Assembly (NCBI RefSeq): GCF_021391675.1
Contig: NZ_CP090095.1
Span: forward strand, 4,129,001-4,193,000
Length of the DNA stretch: 64,000 nucleotides
Direction: 5' to 3'
From: Neorhizobium galegae
Lineage (GTDB): Bacteria; Pseudomonadota; Alphaproteobacteria; Rhizobiales; Rhizobiaceae
Positions 33,092 through 40,983 of the stretch are shown here, piece by piece (positions within the stretch are counted from its first letter, which is position 1; each line of letters opens with the position of its first letter). Made by a program: the position numbers and the translations under genes. Under the pieces are notes generated by a model that worked only from the letters and a program-made list of their open reading frames with translations, did not search any database and was not told where the DNA came from.

Positions 33092-35256
33092 ATTTTTGCG
33101 TTGTACTTACGGGCAGTCTGTATGTGATTGACTGTCCGTTGCATGCCTCCGGCGTCATAAGCTCGGATTGCCCCTGCGGCTTTTTGCTGAGCAACACTAT
33201 TGACGAATGCCTGAAGGTTCCCGTTCTCATCCACGGAAACACTGACGTCGATTGCCATTCCAGATGACCGTCCGGGAGCGATGTTCCCGAGGCTCGGCAT
33301 TGTCGGCGTAGCAGTCGGCACGCGCGATACGATCGACCCGTTTTGATCCGGAACAAATAGCTCCGGCCGCTTCTCACCGACGACATACGGTTGCCCCTTC
33401 CTCACCGGGCCGCCGCTGGCCCGGAAGATGTCACCGAGGAAGCTCAAGGGATTAAAGCCAGCGCCGCCTTTGCCCGGACTATCGAAGATGCTGTCCAGCG
33501 CCATCCCGAGAAGCCGATCGCCGATCTTCTTCAGGCTGTCTGCGAATACGTCCGCCGCTTTCTTGCCCTCAACAAACCCGTCGATGATTCCGCGCGTGAG
33601 GTCCTTGTTGAACTCGCGGGCGTCCTCAGCTGCCTGCCTGACGCGATCCTGACTTTCGGCCAGCCGTTCCGACGCTACGACGGCGTTGGCGTAGGAGGTG
33701 GCCAGCGTGTCGATCTGAGCGGCAAGCTCTGGAGTGACCTTCTTGCCTGCTTCCTGGGCGGCCTTCAGCAGATCATGTTTCGCAGCGGCCTTCTCGACGG
33801 CAAACCCGTAGTCGTCGATGAGCGGATTGACTTGTGCCTGGGCAGCCGTCTCAGCCTGGAGGGCTTCGGTCCGCTCCTTGATCTGCGCAATCTCTCGCTG
33901 AAGATCATCGGTCTTCGGTTTCCCGCTGCCCGACTTGCCGACTGGCGGCCTGAAGTCCTTGACCGAGACCGGCGCGACGGCCACTGGACGGCGAGCACCG
34001 CCACGGGTGGAAGGCCCGCCCATGTTGCCATTGGTGCCGCCAATGACGGGCTCAATCAGGCCGTTGCCCAAAGGTGCCGGTACCGAGCCAGCGGCTCCCC
34101 TAACCTGATTTAACTTGCCTAGAACTTCATCCAGGCGCGCGATTGCCCCTGTATTATCGAAGCCGAGGCTTGTGTTCAGCGCGATACGATCTTGAAGGAG
34201 CTTGACCTCCTTTTGCAGGATGGCGGTTTCGCCAGATGCTTGGGACGTATCGAGCTTGATTACGTTGCCATCGCTGTCGAGTACGCCGAGGCCAGACGCC
34301 AGATCCTTGAAGACTTGAGCATTGCCGAGGCTGCTTAGATACGAGTCGAGCTCCTTCCTGGCGTCTCGGACCTTCTGAATGAGCGCCGACACGTCGAAGC
34401 CGTTGATCGCCTTCGCGGCGGTGTTCATGCCGCCCGCGAAATTCTTGCTGGCGCCAGTCGAATTGTTGAACTCGCGGGCGACATTAATCAAAGCCGTCCA
34501 CAGGTTGCCGGCCGCCTGCTCGATGGTGAAAACGGAACCGGCCACCTTGCTCTGGAGGATCGGAGCGCCTGCCTCAAATGCACGGAAGAACGCTTCCGAC
34601 GAGATCTTCCCATCGACCACGAGCCCCTTCAGGCGCGAGACAGAGCCGCCGGCTTCTTTCAATCCGGCTGCCGCTGCCTGGGCGATGGTTGGAGCGCCCT
34701 CCAGGATCGAATTGAATTCCTCTGCTTGAACCTTGCCGCTGCCCAGCGCCTGGCCGAGCTGCAGCAATGCACCGCTGGCCGACTGAGCATCTGTGCCGGC
34801 AACGCGCAGTGCGAGCGCGACGTTGTTAGTGAAGCCGAGCAGTTCCTCGGTCGTGACACCGAGTTCTTTCTGGCTTTGCGCGGCCTTGCCGTAGAGCGTG
34901 GCAAGCGTCTCTATCGGGGCCCCGTTGGCGATGGCTGCCTTGTTCAGGCGCTGATAGACGGTTTCCAGTTCGGCACCGGAGAGACCGGCAACCTTCAGAG
35001 CGTTGTCGATGCGCGTGGCGGCGTCGGACAGCTGGCCGATGTTGCGGATAACGTCGTTCGCAATGAAGGCGCCAGCGATCGCAGCGCCTGACTTAATGAA
35101 TGCGCCCGCAATAGCCGTACTCGAAGCCAGAGCCTTCTTCTGGATTGCTCCAAGACGCTGGTTCGTGACGCCCTGCGCCTTCCTCATCGAGTTTTCATAG
35201 CCTTTCAGGTCAGCAGAAAGCTGCACCACAAGGCGCTCAAGGTCAGTTGCAGCCAT
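33088..35256 (-). CDS. Tape measure protein
   Basis: This encodes 722 residues. It has long Ala/Gly-rich helices, a central hydrophobic stretch (AIAGAFIKSGAAIAGAFIAN) and the tape_meas_nterm pattern DAATRIDNALKVAGLSGAEL near residues 77-96. A Pro/Gly-rich C-terminal region includes SLGNIAPGRSSGMAIDVSVS. A length of about 722 residues would set a tail of roughly 100 nm by the usual 0.15 nm per residue. It follows the tail-assembly chaperone genes. Confidence 0.9.
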   Translation of the reverse strand: MAATDLERLVVQLSADLKGYENSMRKAQGVTNQRLGAIQKKALASSTAIAGAFIKSGAAIAGAFIANDVIRNIGQLSDAATRIDNALKVAGLSGAELETVYQRLNKAAIANGAPIETLATLYGKAAQSQKELGVTTEELLGFTNNVALALRVAGTDAQSASGALLQLGQALGSGKVQAEEFNSILEGAPTIAQAAAAGLKEAGGSVSRLKGLVVDGKISSEAFFRAFEAGAPILQSKVAGSVFTIEQAAGNLWTALINVAREFNNSTGASKNFAGGMNTAAKAINGFDVSALIQKVRDARKELDSYLSSLGNAQVFKDLASGLGVLDSDGNVIKLDTSQASGETAILQKEVKLLQDRIALNTSLGFDNTGAIARLDEVLGKLNQVRGAAGSVPAPLGNGLIEPVIGGTNGNMGGPSTRGGARRPVAVAPVSVKDFRPPVGKSGSGKPKTDDLQREIAQIKERTEALQAETAAQAQVNPLIDDYGFAVEKAAAKHDLLKAAQEAGKKVTPELAAQIDTLATSYANAVVASERLAESQDRVRQAAEDAREFNKDLTRGIIDGFVEGKKAADVFADSLKKIGDRLLGMALDSIFDSPGKGGAGFNPLSFLGDIFRASGGPVRKGQPYVVGEKRPELFVPDQNGSIVSRVPTATPTMPSLGNIAPGRSSGMAIDVSVSVDENGNLQAFVNSVAQQKAAGAIRAYDAGGMQRTVNHIQTARKYNAKI

Positions 35257-35302
35257 TCGTTCGACATCCTATGATCGCAAAAACCAGCGGAGACTGCCGG
35301 GC

Positions 35303-35623
35303 ATGAAGGTGATTGTTTTCTGTGCAATGATGGCTGCGGCGACTGCTGCTTCCGCGGCAGATATTGAGATTGATGTTCAGAATTTTTCAGTCGAGCGTGG
35401 CGTCGCCAGGGCTGTGATGCTGGTGAAAAACAACCTCGCCAAGCCGGTTCAAGGCGTATTCATCGATTGCGCCTTCTTGGACGGGGATAAAAAAGCAGTC
35501 GGAATCGGCCGCGCGATAATCAATGCGCTTGCTCCCAATGGGGACGCATACGAAGAAGCGGCTCTTCCGACTAAAGCCTCCGTACAGTTCGTCGATTGCC
35601 GCGTCCGTTCCTTCAGGGACTAG
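35303..35623 (+). CDS. Exported small protein, counter-oriented
   Basis: This encodes 106 residues. A signal peptide (about 1-19, ending ASA-A) precedes a beta-sandwich-like domain with FSVERGVARAVMLVKNNLAK and two Cys that could form a disulfide. The pattern recalls FxLYD-type domains. It lies on the plus strand between the tape measure and the tail chaperone and converges on the latter by a few bases. It is likely lysogenic cargo. No function is assigned. Confidence 0.7.
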   Translation: MKVIVFCAMMAAATAASAADIEIDVQNFSVERGVARAVMLVKNNLAKPVQGVFIDCAFLDGDKKAVGIGRAIINALAPNGDAYEEAALPTKASVQFVDCRVRSFRD

Positions 35624-35775
35624 CCGCCATCCTTTTCCTGCAGCCATTTCCAGAGGTCATCGGCTTCTGCGTTCGACATCTTCTCTTTGGCGCCGTTCGC
35701 CTTCGCGTATCCATCGAAGGCGGCCAGGAATTGCCACATCGACATGTCGTTGACCTGCTGGGGCGTAAAGCCCAT
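35620..35775 (-). CDS. Tail assembly chaperone second part (T-like), possibly frameshift-expressed
   Basis: The frame ends ...DDLWKWLQEKDGG at 35620 and contains GFTPQQVNDMSMWQFLAAFD, a motif of short tail-assembly chaperones in rhizobial phages. The first in-frame ATG is at 35775, giving 51 residues. The frame stays open and protein-like (RIDDLPNGKIRFAAIYGVGP) upstream across the stop of the preceding gene. It lies in the -1 frame relative to that gene, as in lambda G/GT. Confidence 0.6.
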   Translation of the reverse strand: MGFTPQQVNDMSMWQFLAAFDGYAKANGAKEKMSNAEADDLWKWLQEKDGG

Positions 35776-35831
35776 TGCGGGGCCAACCCCATAGATTGCC
35801 GCGAAACGGATTTTGCCGTTCGGTAGGTCAT

Positions 35832-36188
35832 CTATCCGGCTGTTGGAGTTGGCGCTTCCTGCTCCCCCACAGGCTCCTCCGGGGCACCAAGAAGACCCGC
35901 GGAAAGAATAGCAACGGCAACCGAATGGTTTTCCAACGGAGGCCGGTTCTCGACGTAATAACGCACCTTTTTCATTGCTTCAGCCGCCGGAAATCCGCCG
36001 CCGATCAAACCAAGGCGGATAACGTTCGAGATGTCTTCGACGCGCCACTGATGCGAATGCAGACGATGCAGGACCACGTAGGGGCCGGCCTCGGTCTTTT
36101 CTTGGAGCTCGGCCAGTTCGCCCCAGCCGAGGCGGAAGGTGAAGTCACCGTCCGCCCAGGGGATCGTGATTTGCGCGTCCCGAGCCAT
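35832..36188 (-). CDS. Tail assembly chaperone first part (GTA gp10-like, G-like)
   Basis: This encodes 118 residues starting MARDAQITIPWADGDFTFRL. GWGELAELQEKTEAGPYVVL is typical of the gene-transfer-agent gp10 family. It follows the tail tube with a one-base junction and is followed by the T-like frame, then the tape measure. A run GTGGGGGAG about 30 bases before its stop is a possible slip site. Confidence 0.75.
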   Translation of the reverse strand: MARDAQITIPWADGDFTFRLGWGELAELQEKTEAGPYVVLHRLHSHQWRVEDISNVIRLGLIGGGFPAAEAMKKVRYYVENRPPLENHSVAVAILSAGLLGAPEEPVGEQEAPTPTAG

Positions 36189-36635
36189 TTACGGCGCCTC
36201 AGTAACGACGCGGGTCATTTTGCCGTCGCTCTGCATTCCCACATTGCCGGTGACGCGGCGGCCGTCTTGGGCGCCGGCTTCGAAGCTCTCGACGTGCATC
36301 TTGCCGGTCCAGGTGATCGTCTTGGTCGGGAATTCCCATTCGACCTTGACCGGAATGGATTCTACGTTCTCGGCGGCATCAAGCCAGGTCTCGACGCTTT
36401 CTTCCGAGAGCACGCCCTCGCCATTGACGCTCATGGACAGCGACACGGCATCTCGACCAAGCCAATTCACCGCGTCGGGATCGGCGCAGTCCGGGAGATT
36501 TACCTCTTCCAGGCCCTTGTTGATGGTGACGGTGCGCTGGCTGAAGCCGCAAGGCGCGATGTAGACGATAGGGGTGGCGTCATTGCCAAGGAGCACCCGG
36601 ACTTTGCCGCCTTTGATGGTTGTCGGTTCTGCCAT
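36189..36635 (-). CDS. Major tail tube protein
   Basis: This encodes 148 residues from the ATG at 36635, chosen because GGAGATC lies just upstream. It is beta-rich, with KGLEEVNLPDCADPDAVNWL and KVEWEFPTKTITWTGKMHVE. Position between head-tail joining genes and the chaperone is that of siphovirus tube subunits. The frame is open seven codons further upstream, without a ribosome site. Confidence 0.8.
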   Translation of the reverse strand: MAEPTTIKGGKVRVLLGNDATPIVYIAPCGFSQRTVTINKGLEEVNLPDCADPDAVNWLGRDAVSLSMSVNGEGVLSEESVETWLDAAENVESIPVKVEWEFPTKTITWTGKMHVESFEAGAQDGRRVTGNVGMQSDGKMTRVVTEAP

Positions 36636-36711
36636 GGAAGATCTCCTTTGTGGCAACAGTGGATAGTCCCCACTCGAAGAGCAGGGTTGGCGAATGCAGT
36701 CGTTCAGGTAT

Positions 36712-37185
36712 TCAGCCGCCGGCGGCGACCTTCTTCGCGGCGTCCCTTACGCCCTTGCGCACGAGGCGCTTGGCGGACCGCTTGTTCGCGCGCCAGCTGA
36801 CGTAGAAGAATGGCCTTGCTCTGGTGCCGGGGTTCTTGGTGCCGGGGAACTTTCCGCCGTTGGTATGCTGGGACGTCCCGAATTCAACCCATCGGGCATA
36901 GTAGGCTTTGTCATTGCCGGCATAGATCGTGACCGTCAGTCCATCGCCCTTGCCGCCTTTGACCGCCCCCACAGCCAGCGAACCCTTCGGAGCCTTACCC
37001 CAGGTCCAACCGATACTGTCGCGCAAGGTCCCGTCGGCTTCCGGCACAAGGTTCTTCATCAGGGCGACGATCTGCTCCGCCGCCCGCTCCATCCCGGCCC
37101 GGATTTCGCGCTTTGCGACTTCCGGCAGGCGCCTCAGTTTCCGATTGAGGCGGTCAAGGTTGAGAATTTTCGTCACTGACCGCAT
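36712..37185 (-). CDS. HK97 gp10-family tail completion/neck protein
   Basis: This encodes 157 residues. RLPEVAKREIRAGMERAAEQ and IYAGNDKAYYARWVEFGTSQ are the gp10 signature, and it ends with a basic C-terminus. This family terminates the tail or joins it to the head. It overlaps the small gene upstream by 32 bases. Confidence 0.88.
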   Translation of the reverse strand: MRSVTKILNLDRLNRKLRRLPEVAKREIRAGMERAAEQIVALMKNLVPEADGTLRDSIGWTWGKAPKGSLAVGAVKGGKGDGLTVTIYAGNDKAYYARWVEFGTSQHTNGGKFPGTKNPGTRARPFFYVSWRANKRSAKRLVRKGVRDAAKKVAAGG

Positions 37186-37348
37186 CCCCCGTCGGAGGCT
37201 TGGCGTCGAGAAGCTCGGCCTTTCCCGCGGCCACGGCCCGGTCAGCGCAATCGCGCTTTACGGTACCGCTCCAGCCGGCCTTGTAGCCGGTGGTCGAACG
37301 AGCCGTCGGCTTGTAGTCGAAATCCGCTATGAACCTCACGCGAGCCAT
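37154..37348 (-). CDS. Small phage protein in the connector cluster
   Basis: This encodes 64 residues: MARVRFIADFDYKPTARSTT, then YKAGWSGTVKRDCADRAVAA. This short beta protein recurs next to gp10-type genes in rhizobial phages. It overlaps the gp10-like gene. Role unknown. Confidence 0.65.
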   Translation of the reverse strand: MARVRFIADFDYKPTARSTTGYKAGWSGTVKRDCADRAVAAGKAELLDAKPPTGDAVSDENSQP

Positions 37349-37356
37349 GATGCCTC

Positions 37357-37758
37357 CTACTCCTCAATGACGCCAGTGACCTGAACCACGCCGTGGGTGG
37401 TGATGCCGTCGGGATCACTGAACACCCGCGCGAGATCGACGCGCATCAACACCAGCGCACCTTCGGTCAGGTCGCCCTCGGCGTCGTGCAGAGCGTTTTT
37501 CACCGCATCGACCAGCTTCCTACACGGCCACTTCTTGCCAGCGTCCCGCGTCCAGCAGTCGATCTGCAGGGTCTCTTCTCTCCCTCGGACGCAGTCCGCA
37601 TCGTCGGGGAAGAAATCGGACGCCCCCAAGGTGATGTTGGGGAATGCCAGGTCGTCGTCACCACCATCAACGATCCTGTCGGCGACGATCTCGATCACTG
37701 CCTCATTGGCGAGCAAGCGGGCCAGGACAAGGTCCTGAAACGAAACCGAGACGCTCAT
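37357..37758 (-). CDS. DUF3168-like tail terminator/completion protein
   Basis: This encodes 133 residues: MSVSVSFQDLVLARLLANEA and LQIDCWTRDAGKKWPCRKLV, the DUF3168 arrangement. The family is believed to act at the tail terminus. It overlaps the head-tail adaptor by four bases. Confidence 0.78.
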   Translation of the reverse strand: MSVSVSFQDLVLARLLANEAVIEIVADRIVDGGDDDLAFPNITLGASDFFPDDADCVRGREETLQIDCWTRDAGKKWPCRKLVDAVKNALHDAEGDLTEGALVLMRVDLARVFSDPDGITTHGVVQVTGVIEE

Positions 37759-38102
37759 ACCGCCACCCCGCCTTCCACGGTCAGTTCCAAAAACCCACGG
37801 TCATCGGTCGGAACGATCGCCCGGATGTTGTAGATCGCGCCGGTGCAGACATCGCGCATGCGCCAGTCATTCGTGATCTGCGCTGCCGCGGCGCTCTTGC
37901 GGATCGTGACCACCATGGGTTGCCTCCCGGCCAGACGAGCCGCCTGGACAGCCTCACCGCCGCGAAGGTACCGGAAGTGAGCCCAGGCCATCACGGCCGC
38001 TTCTGGCGCTCCCCAGCCTGTCGTCGTGCCGCCGTGACCATCCGGAGATCGGACAAGGGCATCGAAGGCGACGCGCTGATTGAGGTTGCTCGCGGGGCTC
38101 AT
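37755..38102 (-). CDS. Head-tail adaptor (head closure) protein
   Basis: In these 115 residues LNQRVAFDALVRSPDGHGGT and GGEAVQAARLAGRQPMVVTI match the SPP1 gp16/HK97 head-closure family. It is coupled to both neighbours by four-base overlaps. Confidence 0.85.
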   Translation of the reverse strand: MSPASNLNQRVAFDALVRSPDGHGGTTTGWGAPEAAVMAWAHFRYLRGGEAVQAARLAGRQPMVVTIRKSAAAAQITNDWRMRDVCTGAIYNIRAIVPTDDRGFLELTVEGGVAV

Positions 38103-38413
38103 GCGATTGCCGGATCACGAAGACGGTAAAGAAGCGCGACGGCCGGGTTCTTTGGATCGCCGGTGCCAAGGCCTGAAAGCAATTCAGGTGCGGCACTGTC
38201 GTCGAGGAGGCTCTTGATCACCAGGATGATCGCCGCTTGTACGCGAGGCGGGGCGGTGCCCTCCGTCCAACCGTGATCAGGCTTTTTCAGGTAGTCAATA
38301 ACCGCGTCTTCTGCCTGAGCGATCTTCAACTGAATGTCTGGCGTCCGCTCGTCGCCTTCGACGAGGTCGAGGCGGAGAGCGAGGTTGACTTGCGGCAGAG
38401 TCACGAGCGCCAT
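38099..38413 (-). CDS. Head-tail connector (gp6-like)
   Basis: This encodes 104 residues. The helical N-terminus LPQVNLALRLDLVEGDERTP, then QLKIAQAEDAVIDYLKKPDH, matches the gp6/DnaT-like connector family that docks on the portal. It sits directly after the collagen-like gene. Confidence 0.85.
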   Translation of the reverse strand: MALVTLPQVNLALRLDLVEGDERTPDIQLKIAQAEDAVIDYLKKPDHGWTEGTAPPRVQAAIILVIKSLLDDSAAPELLSGLGTGDPKNPAVALLYRLRDPAIA

Positions 38414-38414
38414 A

Positions 38415-39323
38415 TCAGACCACCTTTCCCGGGACGCCGACGCGAACCGGCTGAGGCGCCTTAGCTTCCTTTAGTTCTCCGTCCTTACCGTCCCGGCCTT
38501 TCTTGGCGCACAGGGTCCAGGTGGTGGAACCTTCTCCCGGTTTTTCATGGGTATCGCTGTCGCAGTGCCAAAGGGAGCCGCCCCAGGTGACCGTGTCGCC
38601 CCGTTCATATTCTTGCCCATCCTTGTAGACGCCGCGGTAGAGCATCACGGGAAATCCGAGTTCGACCTTGTAGTCGAGCGTCTTGCCGGTAAAGGACAGC
38701 AGCACCGTTCGGCGATCATCCATGACCTTCGCATCGAAGTCTTCGAGGTTGAAACCGTCCCGTCCAGGCTTACCAGGCTCGCCGTCCTTCCCGACGACGC
38801 ATCCCAGATTGCGGGGCTCGCCATTGGTCATGGTAATGATCAGGTTCCCGTCTCGGTCGATGAAGGCTCCGGCCAGGCCAACACCGTCTTTACCGGGGTT
38901 GCCATCTTTCGATTTCGGCAGCGCAGCGAAGCGTTTTTCGACCTCGGAGGAGACCAATGGCGCAACGTCTTCGACGGAAACGCCCTTTCCATCCTGCGGA
39001 GTCGGGATTGCCGACAGAAAATCATTGACCCGCCGTTCGAGCGTGGGCAGCACATCATCGATCGAGACAGATGATCCGTCTTTTCCCGGAAGCCCAGGCT
39101 CCAGATTGTCTATTGCGGCTTTCACTGCCTTGATCTCCTCGGCAATGATCCCGCGGATCTCCGACATGTCCGCATCCTTGCCGTCACGCGGAATGGGCAG
39201 AAGGTCGAGGCGCCTTTCGACCGCCGCGATCCGATCGATCATCGGCGCGATCGCCAATTGAGTGAACTCGCGAATGACCGGCGCAAGCTCCGCCATCATC
39301 GCCTTGATCTCGCGATTGTTCAT
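38415..39323 (-). CDS. Collagen-like protein with carbohydrate-binding-like C-terminal domain
   Basis: This encodes 302 residues. An N-terminal helical part (1-75) is followed by scattered Gly-x-y segments such as GLPGKDGSS, GNPGKDGVG and GKDGEPGKPGRDG. A domain YRGVYKDGQEYERGDTVTWG with DSDTHEKPGEGSTTW (about 225-275) resembles CBM5/12-type or fibre-attached modules. Lying between portal and connector genes, it is probably a head-decorating or neck fibre. The domain call is by pattern only. Confidence 0.7.
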   Translation of the reverse strand: MNNREIKAMMAELAPVIREFTQLAIAPMIDRIAAVERRLDLLPIPRDGKDADMSEIRGIIAEEIKAVKAAIDNLEPGLPGKDGSSVSIDDVLPTLERRVNDFLSAIPTPQDGKGVSVEDVAPLVSSEVEKRFAALPKSKDGNPGKDGVGLAGAFIDRDGNLIITMTNGEPRNLGCVVGKDGEPGKPGRDGFNLEDFDAKVMDDRRTVLLSFTGKTLDYKVELGFPVMLYRGVYKDGQEYERGDTVTWGGSLWHCDSDTHEKPGEGSTTWTLCAKKGRDGKDGELKEAKAPQPVRVGVPGKVV

Positions 39324-39343
39324 ACTACCGTCCTGTTAAATGC

Positions 39344-40699
39344 TCAGGCCGCGAGGCCCAGTTCCTTACGCAGCGTCGCGCGCATGAACAGCGCCTTGTC
39401 GGCCTCGGCTGCTGCCGGATCGCCCTCATCGACGATCGGTGATGCCTTGGGCGCGCGGCCAAAAGGATCGTCTTGTGCGTCGCGCTTCGCCAACGCCTCG
39501 AGGCTGAAGTTCTGCTGCTGGAGCATTGGGCTGTCGCCGCCGGCCACCGGCTTCAGATCAAGCCGTTTGCGCTGCTCGTTCGGAGCCATGATGCCCTTCG
39601 ACTTGTCGAGCATGTCCATCTGGGTGACGCTGTCCATGCGCAGGAGATTGTCGGTGTCGAACTCGGTTCCCAACGCCTCGCCGATTGCGAGCCCCTCATC
39701 GAGGCACAGCTCAATGGATTCCAGCAGCACCTGCAGGCACTGCGAATAGTATTCGACGTTGAGGCTCTGGACGTTGTTGTTCGTCGGCATTGGGCCAAGA
39801 CCGATCTTGTACGGCGGGACGTGGTAAGTCGAGCAGACGACTTCCCCGGACCATTTCAGCTGTTCGATCAGCTGAGAGTCAGTCGCCTTCGCCTTCATCC
39901 CCTCATACTTCAGCCCATCGCCGAGAACCGCGACCTTGCCCGAATTCTTGCCTGAGAAATTCGTATCCCAGTGCGCCTTCAAACGAGCCGCTGTTTCGTC
40001 AGAAATAGCGCCCGGGGCGGTCAGGATGCCGCCAGGCTGGGCCCCGTTCTGGAAGAACAGGGCGCTGTCGTTCTGGATCGCAAGGCCCTGCATTGCTGCG
40101 AGCCCGCCGGCGAAGATCGGCGACAAACCGACCAGCGGGTGAAAGAAGCAGTTGAACCGGTCATGGATGATCTCGCGCGCCGGCACGATGATGCTTTGCT
40201 CGATCGAGGCCAGCGGGTCCTTGCTCAGCTGATAGAACACGCTGCCATCGTCCGACACGAGCGGTGTGGCGAGTGTGGGATCGAGCACATAGAGCTTCTT
40301 GACGACGCCGCGGCCGTCGCGCTGCTTCAGGATATAAGCGTTGCCGCGCTGGAGCTTCGAGAGCACCCAACTTTCCATGAACTGGATACGGTTCTGAAAA
40401 TCGTTCGGCTTGCGCAGGACGGGCGAATACGCGGGATTGGCGGTCTCGCTCCAGATCCCATCCCCATCCTTCTGCACCAGCTTTATGCGCAGCTTTGCGA
40501 TGTCGGAGGCGATCAGGGTGCGGCATGCAAAGTCGGCATGGTTGGACAGAACGGAATCAAATTTGACCTCGACGTTCTGCTGCCACGCACCCGGGAAGGA
40601 TTCGAGAATGCGGTACCAGCCGCCACGGCCCTGAGTGACGGGCGCCATGGCTTTCGCTGCCGAGCGCTCGCCGAAGAAGTTCCTGCCAAAAAGTCGCAT
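39344..40699 (-). CDS. Portal protein, HK97 family
   Basis: In these 451 residues RGNAYILKQRDGRGVVKKLY, then the VPPYKIGLGP motif and EYYSQCLQVLLESIELCLDE, are characteristic of HK97-type portals. The protein forms the dodecameric DNA entry ring at one capsid vertex. It lies between the capsid and connector genes. Confidence 0.93.
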   Translation of the reverse strand: MRLFGRNFFGERSAAKAMAPVTQGRGGWYRILESFPGAWQQNVEVKFDSVLSNHADFACRTLIASDIAKLRIKLVQKDGDGIWSETANPAYSPVLRKPNDFQNRIQFMESWVLSKLQRGNAYILKQRDGRGVVKKLYVLDPTLATPLVSDDGSVFYQLSKDPLASIEQSIIVPAREIIHDRFNCFFHPLVGLSPIFAGGLAAMQGLAIQNDSALFFQNGAQPGGILTAPGAISDETAARLKAHWDTNFSGKNSGKVAVLGDGLKYEGMKAKATDSQLIEQLKWSGEVVCSTYHVPPYKIGLGPMPTNNNVQSLNVEYYSQCLQVLLESIELCLDEGLAIGEALGTEFDTDNLLRMDSVTQMDMLDKSKGIMAPNEQRKRLDLKPVAGGDSPMLQQQNFSLEALAKRDAQDDPFGRAPKASPIVDEGDPAAAEADKALFMRATLRKELGLAA

Positions 40700-40702
40700 G
40701 GG

Positions 40703-40927
40703 TCAGCCCTTTGCTTCGGCGATCTTGGCGGCGAGGGTTTCAGCATCCCAGCCGTTGAACGGGCGCTTGCCGAGCACCCGGTGGTATTCGGCGCGGAGGG
40801 CGGTAATGTCCGGGACAGCCGCGCCCGCCTGCACATCCGTCCGCTCATAGCCCAGCTTCCCCAGGATGCTCGAATAACGTGGATCTTGGGCCCGCAGAGC
40901 GCGGGTCATGTAGTGGGACTTCTTCAT
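40703..40927 (-). CDS. Small head-region protein
   Basis: This encodes 74 residues. The C-terminal part ITALRAEYHRVLGKRPFNGW, then DAETLAAKIAEA, looks like a HeH/LEM- or Rho-N-like helical motif found in short phage head proteins. It lies between capsid and portal. Role unproven. Confidence 0.65.
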   Translation of the reverse strand: MKKSHYMTRALRAQDPRYSSILGKLGYERTDVQAGAAVPDITALRAEYHRVLGKRPFNGWDAETLAAKIAEAKG

Positions 40928-40983
40928 GTCGGCCTCCGGTTGGAAGGCCGGCCGCTGTCATCGCGGCCGGCCAGGTTGGTCGC

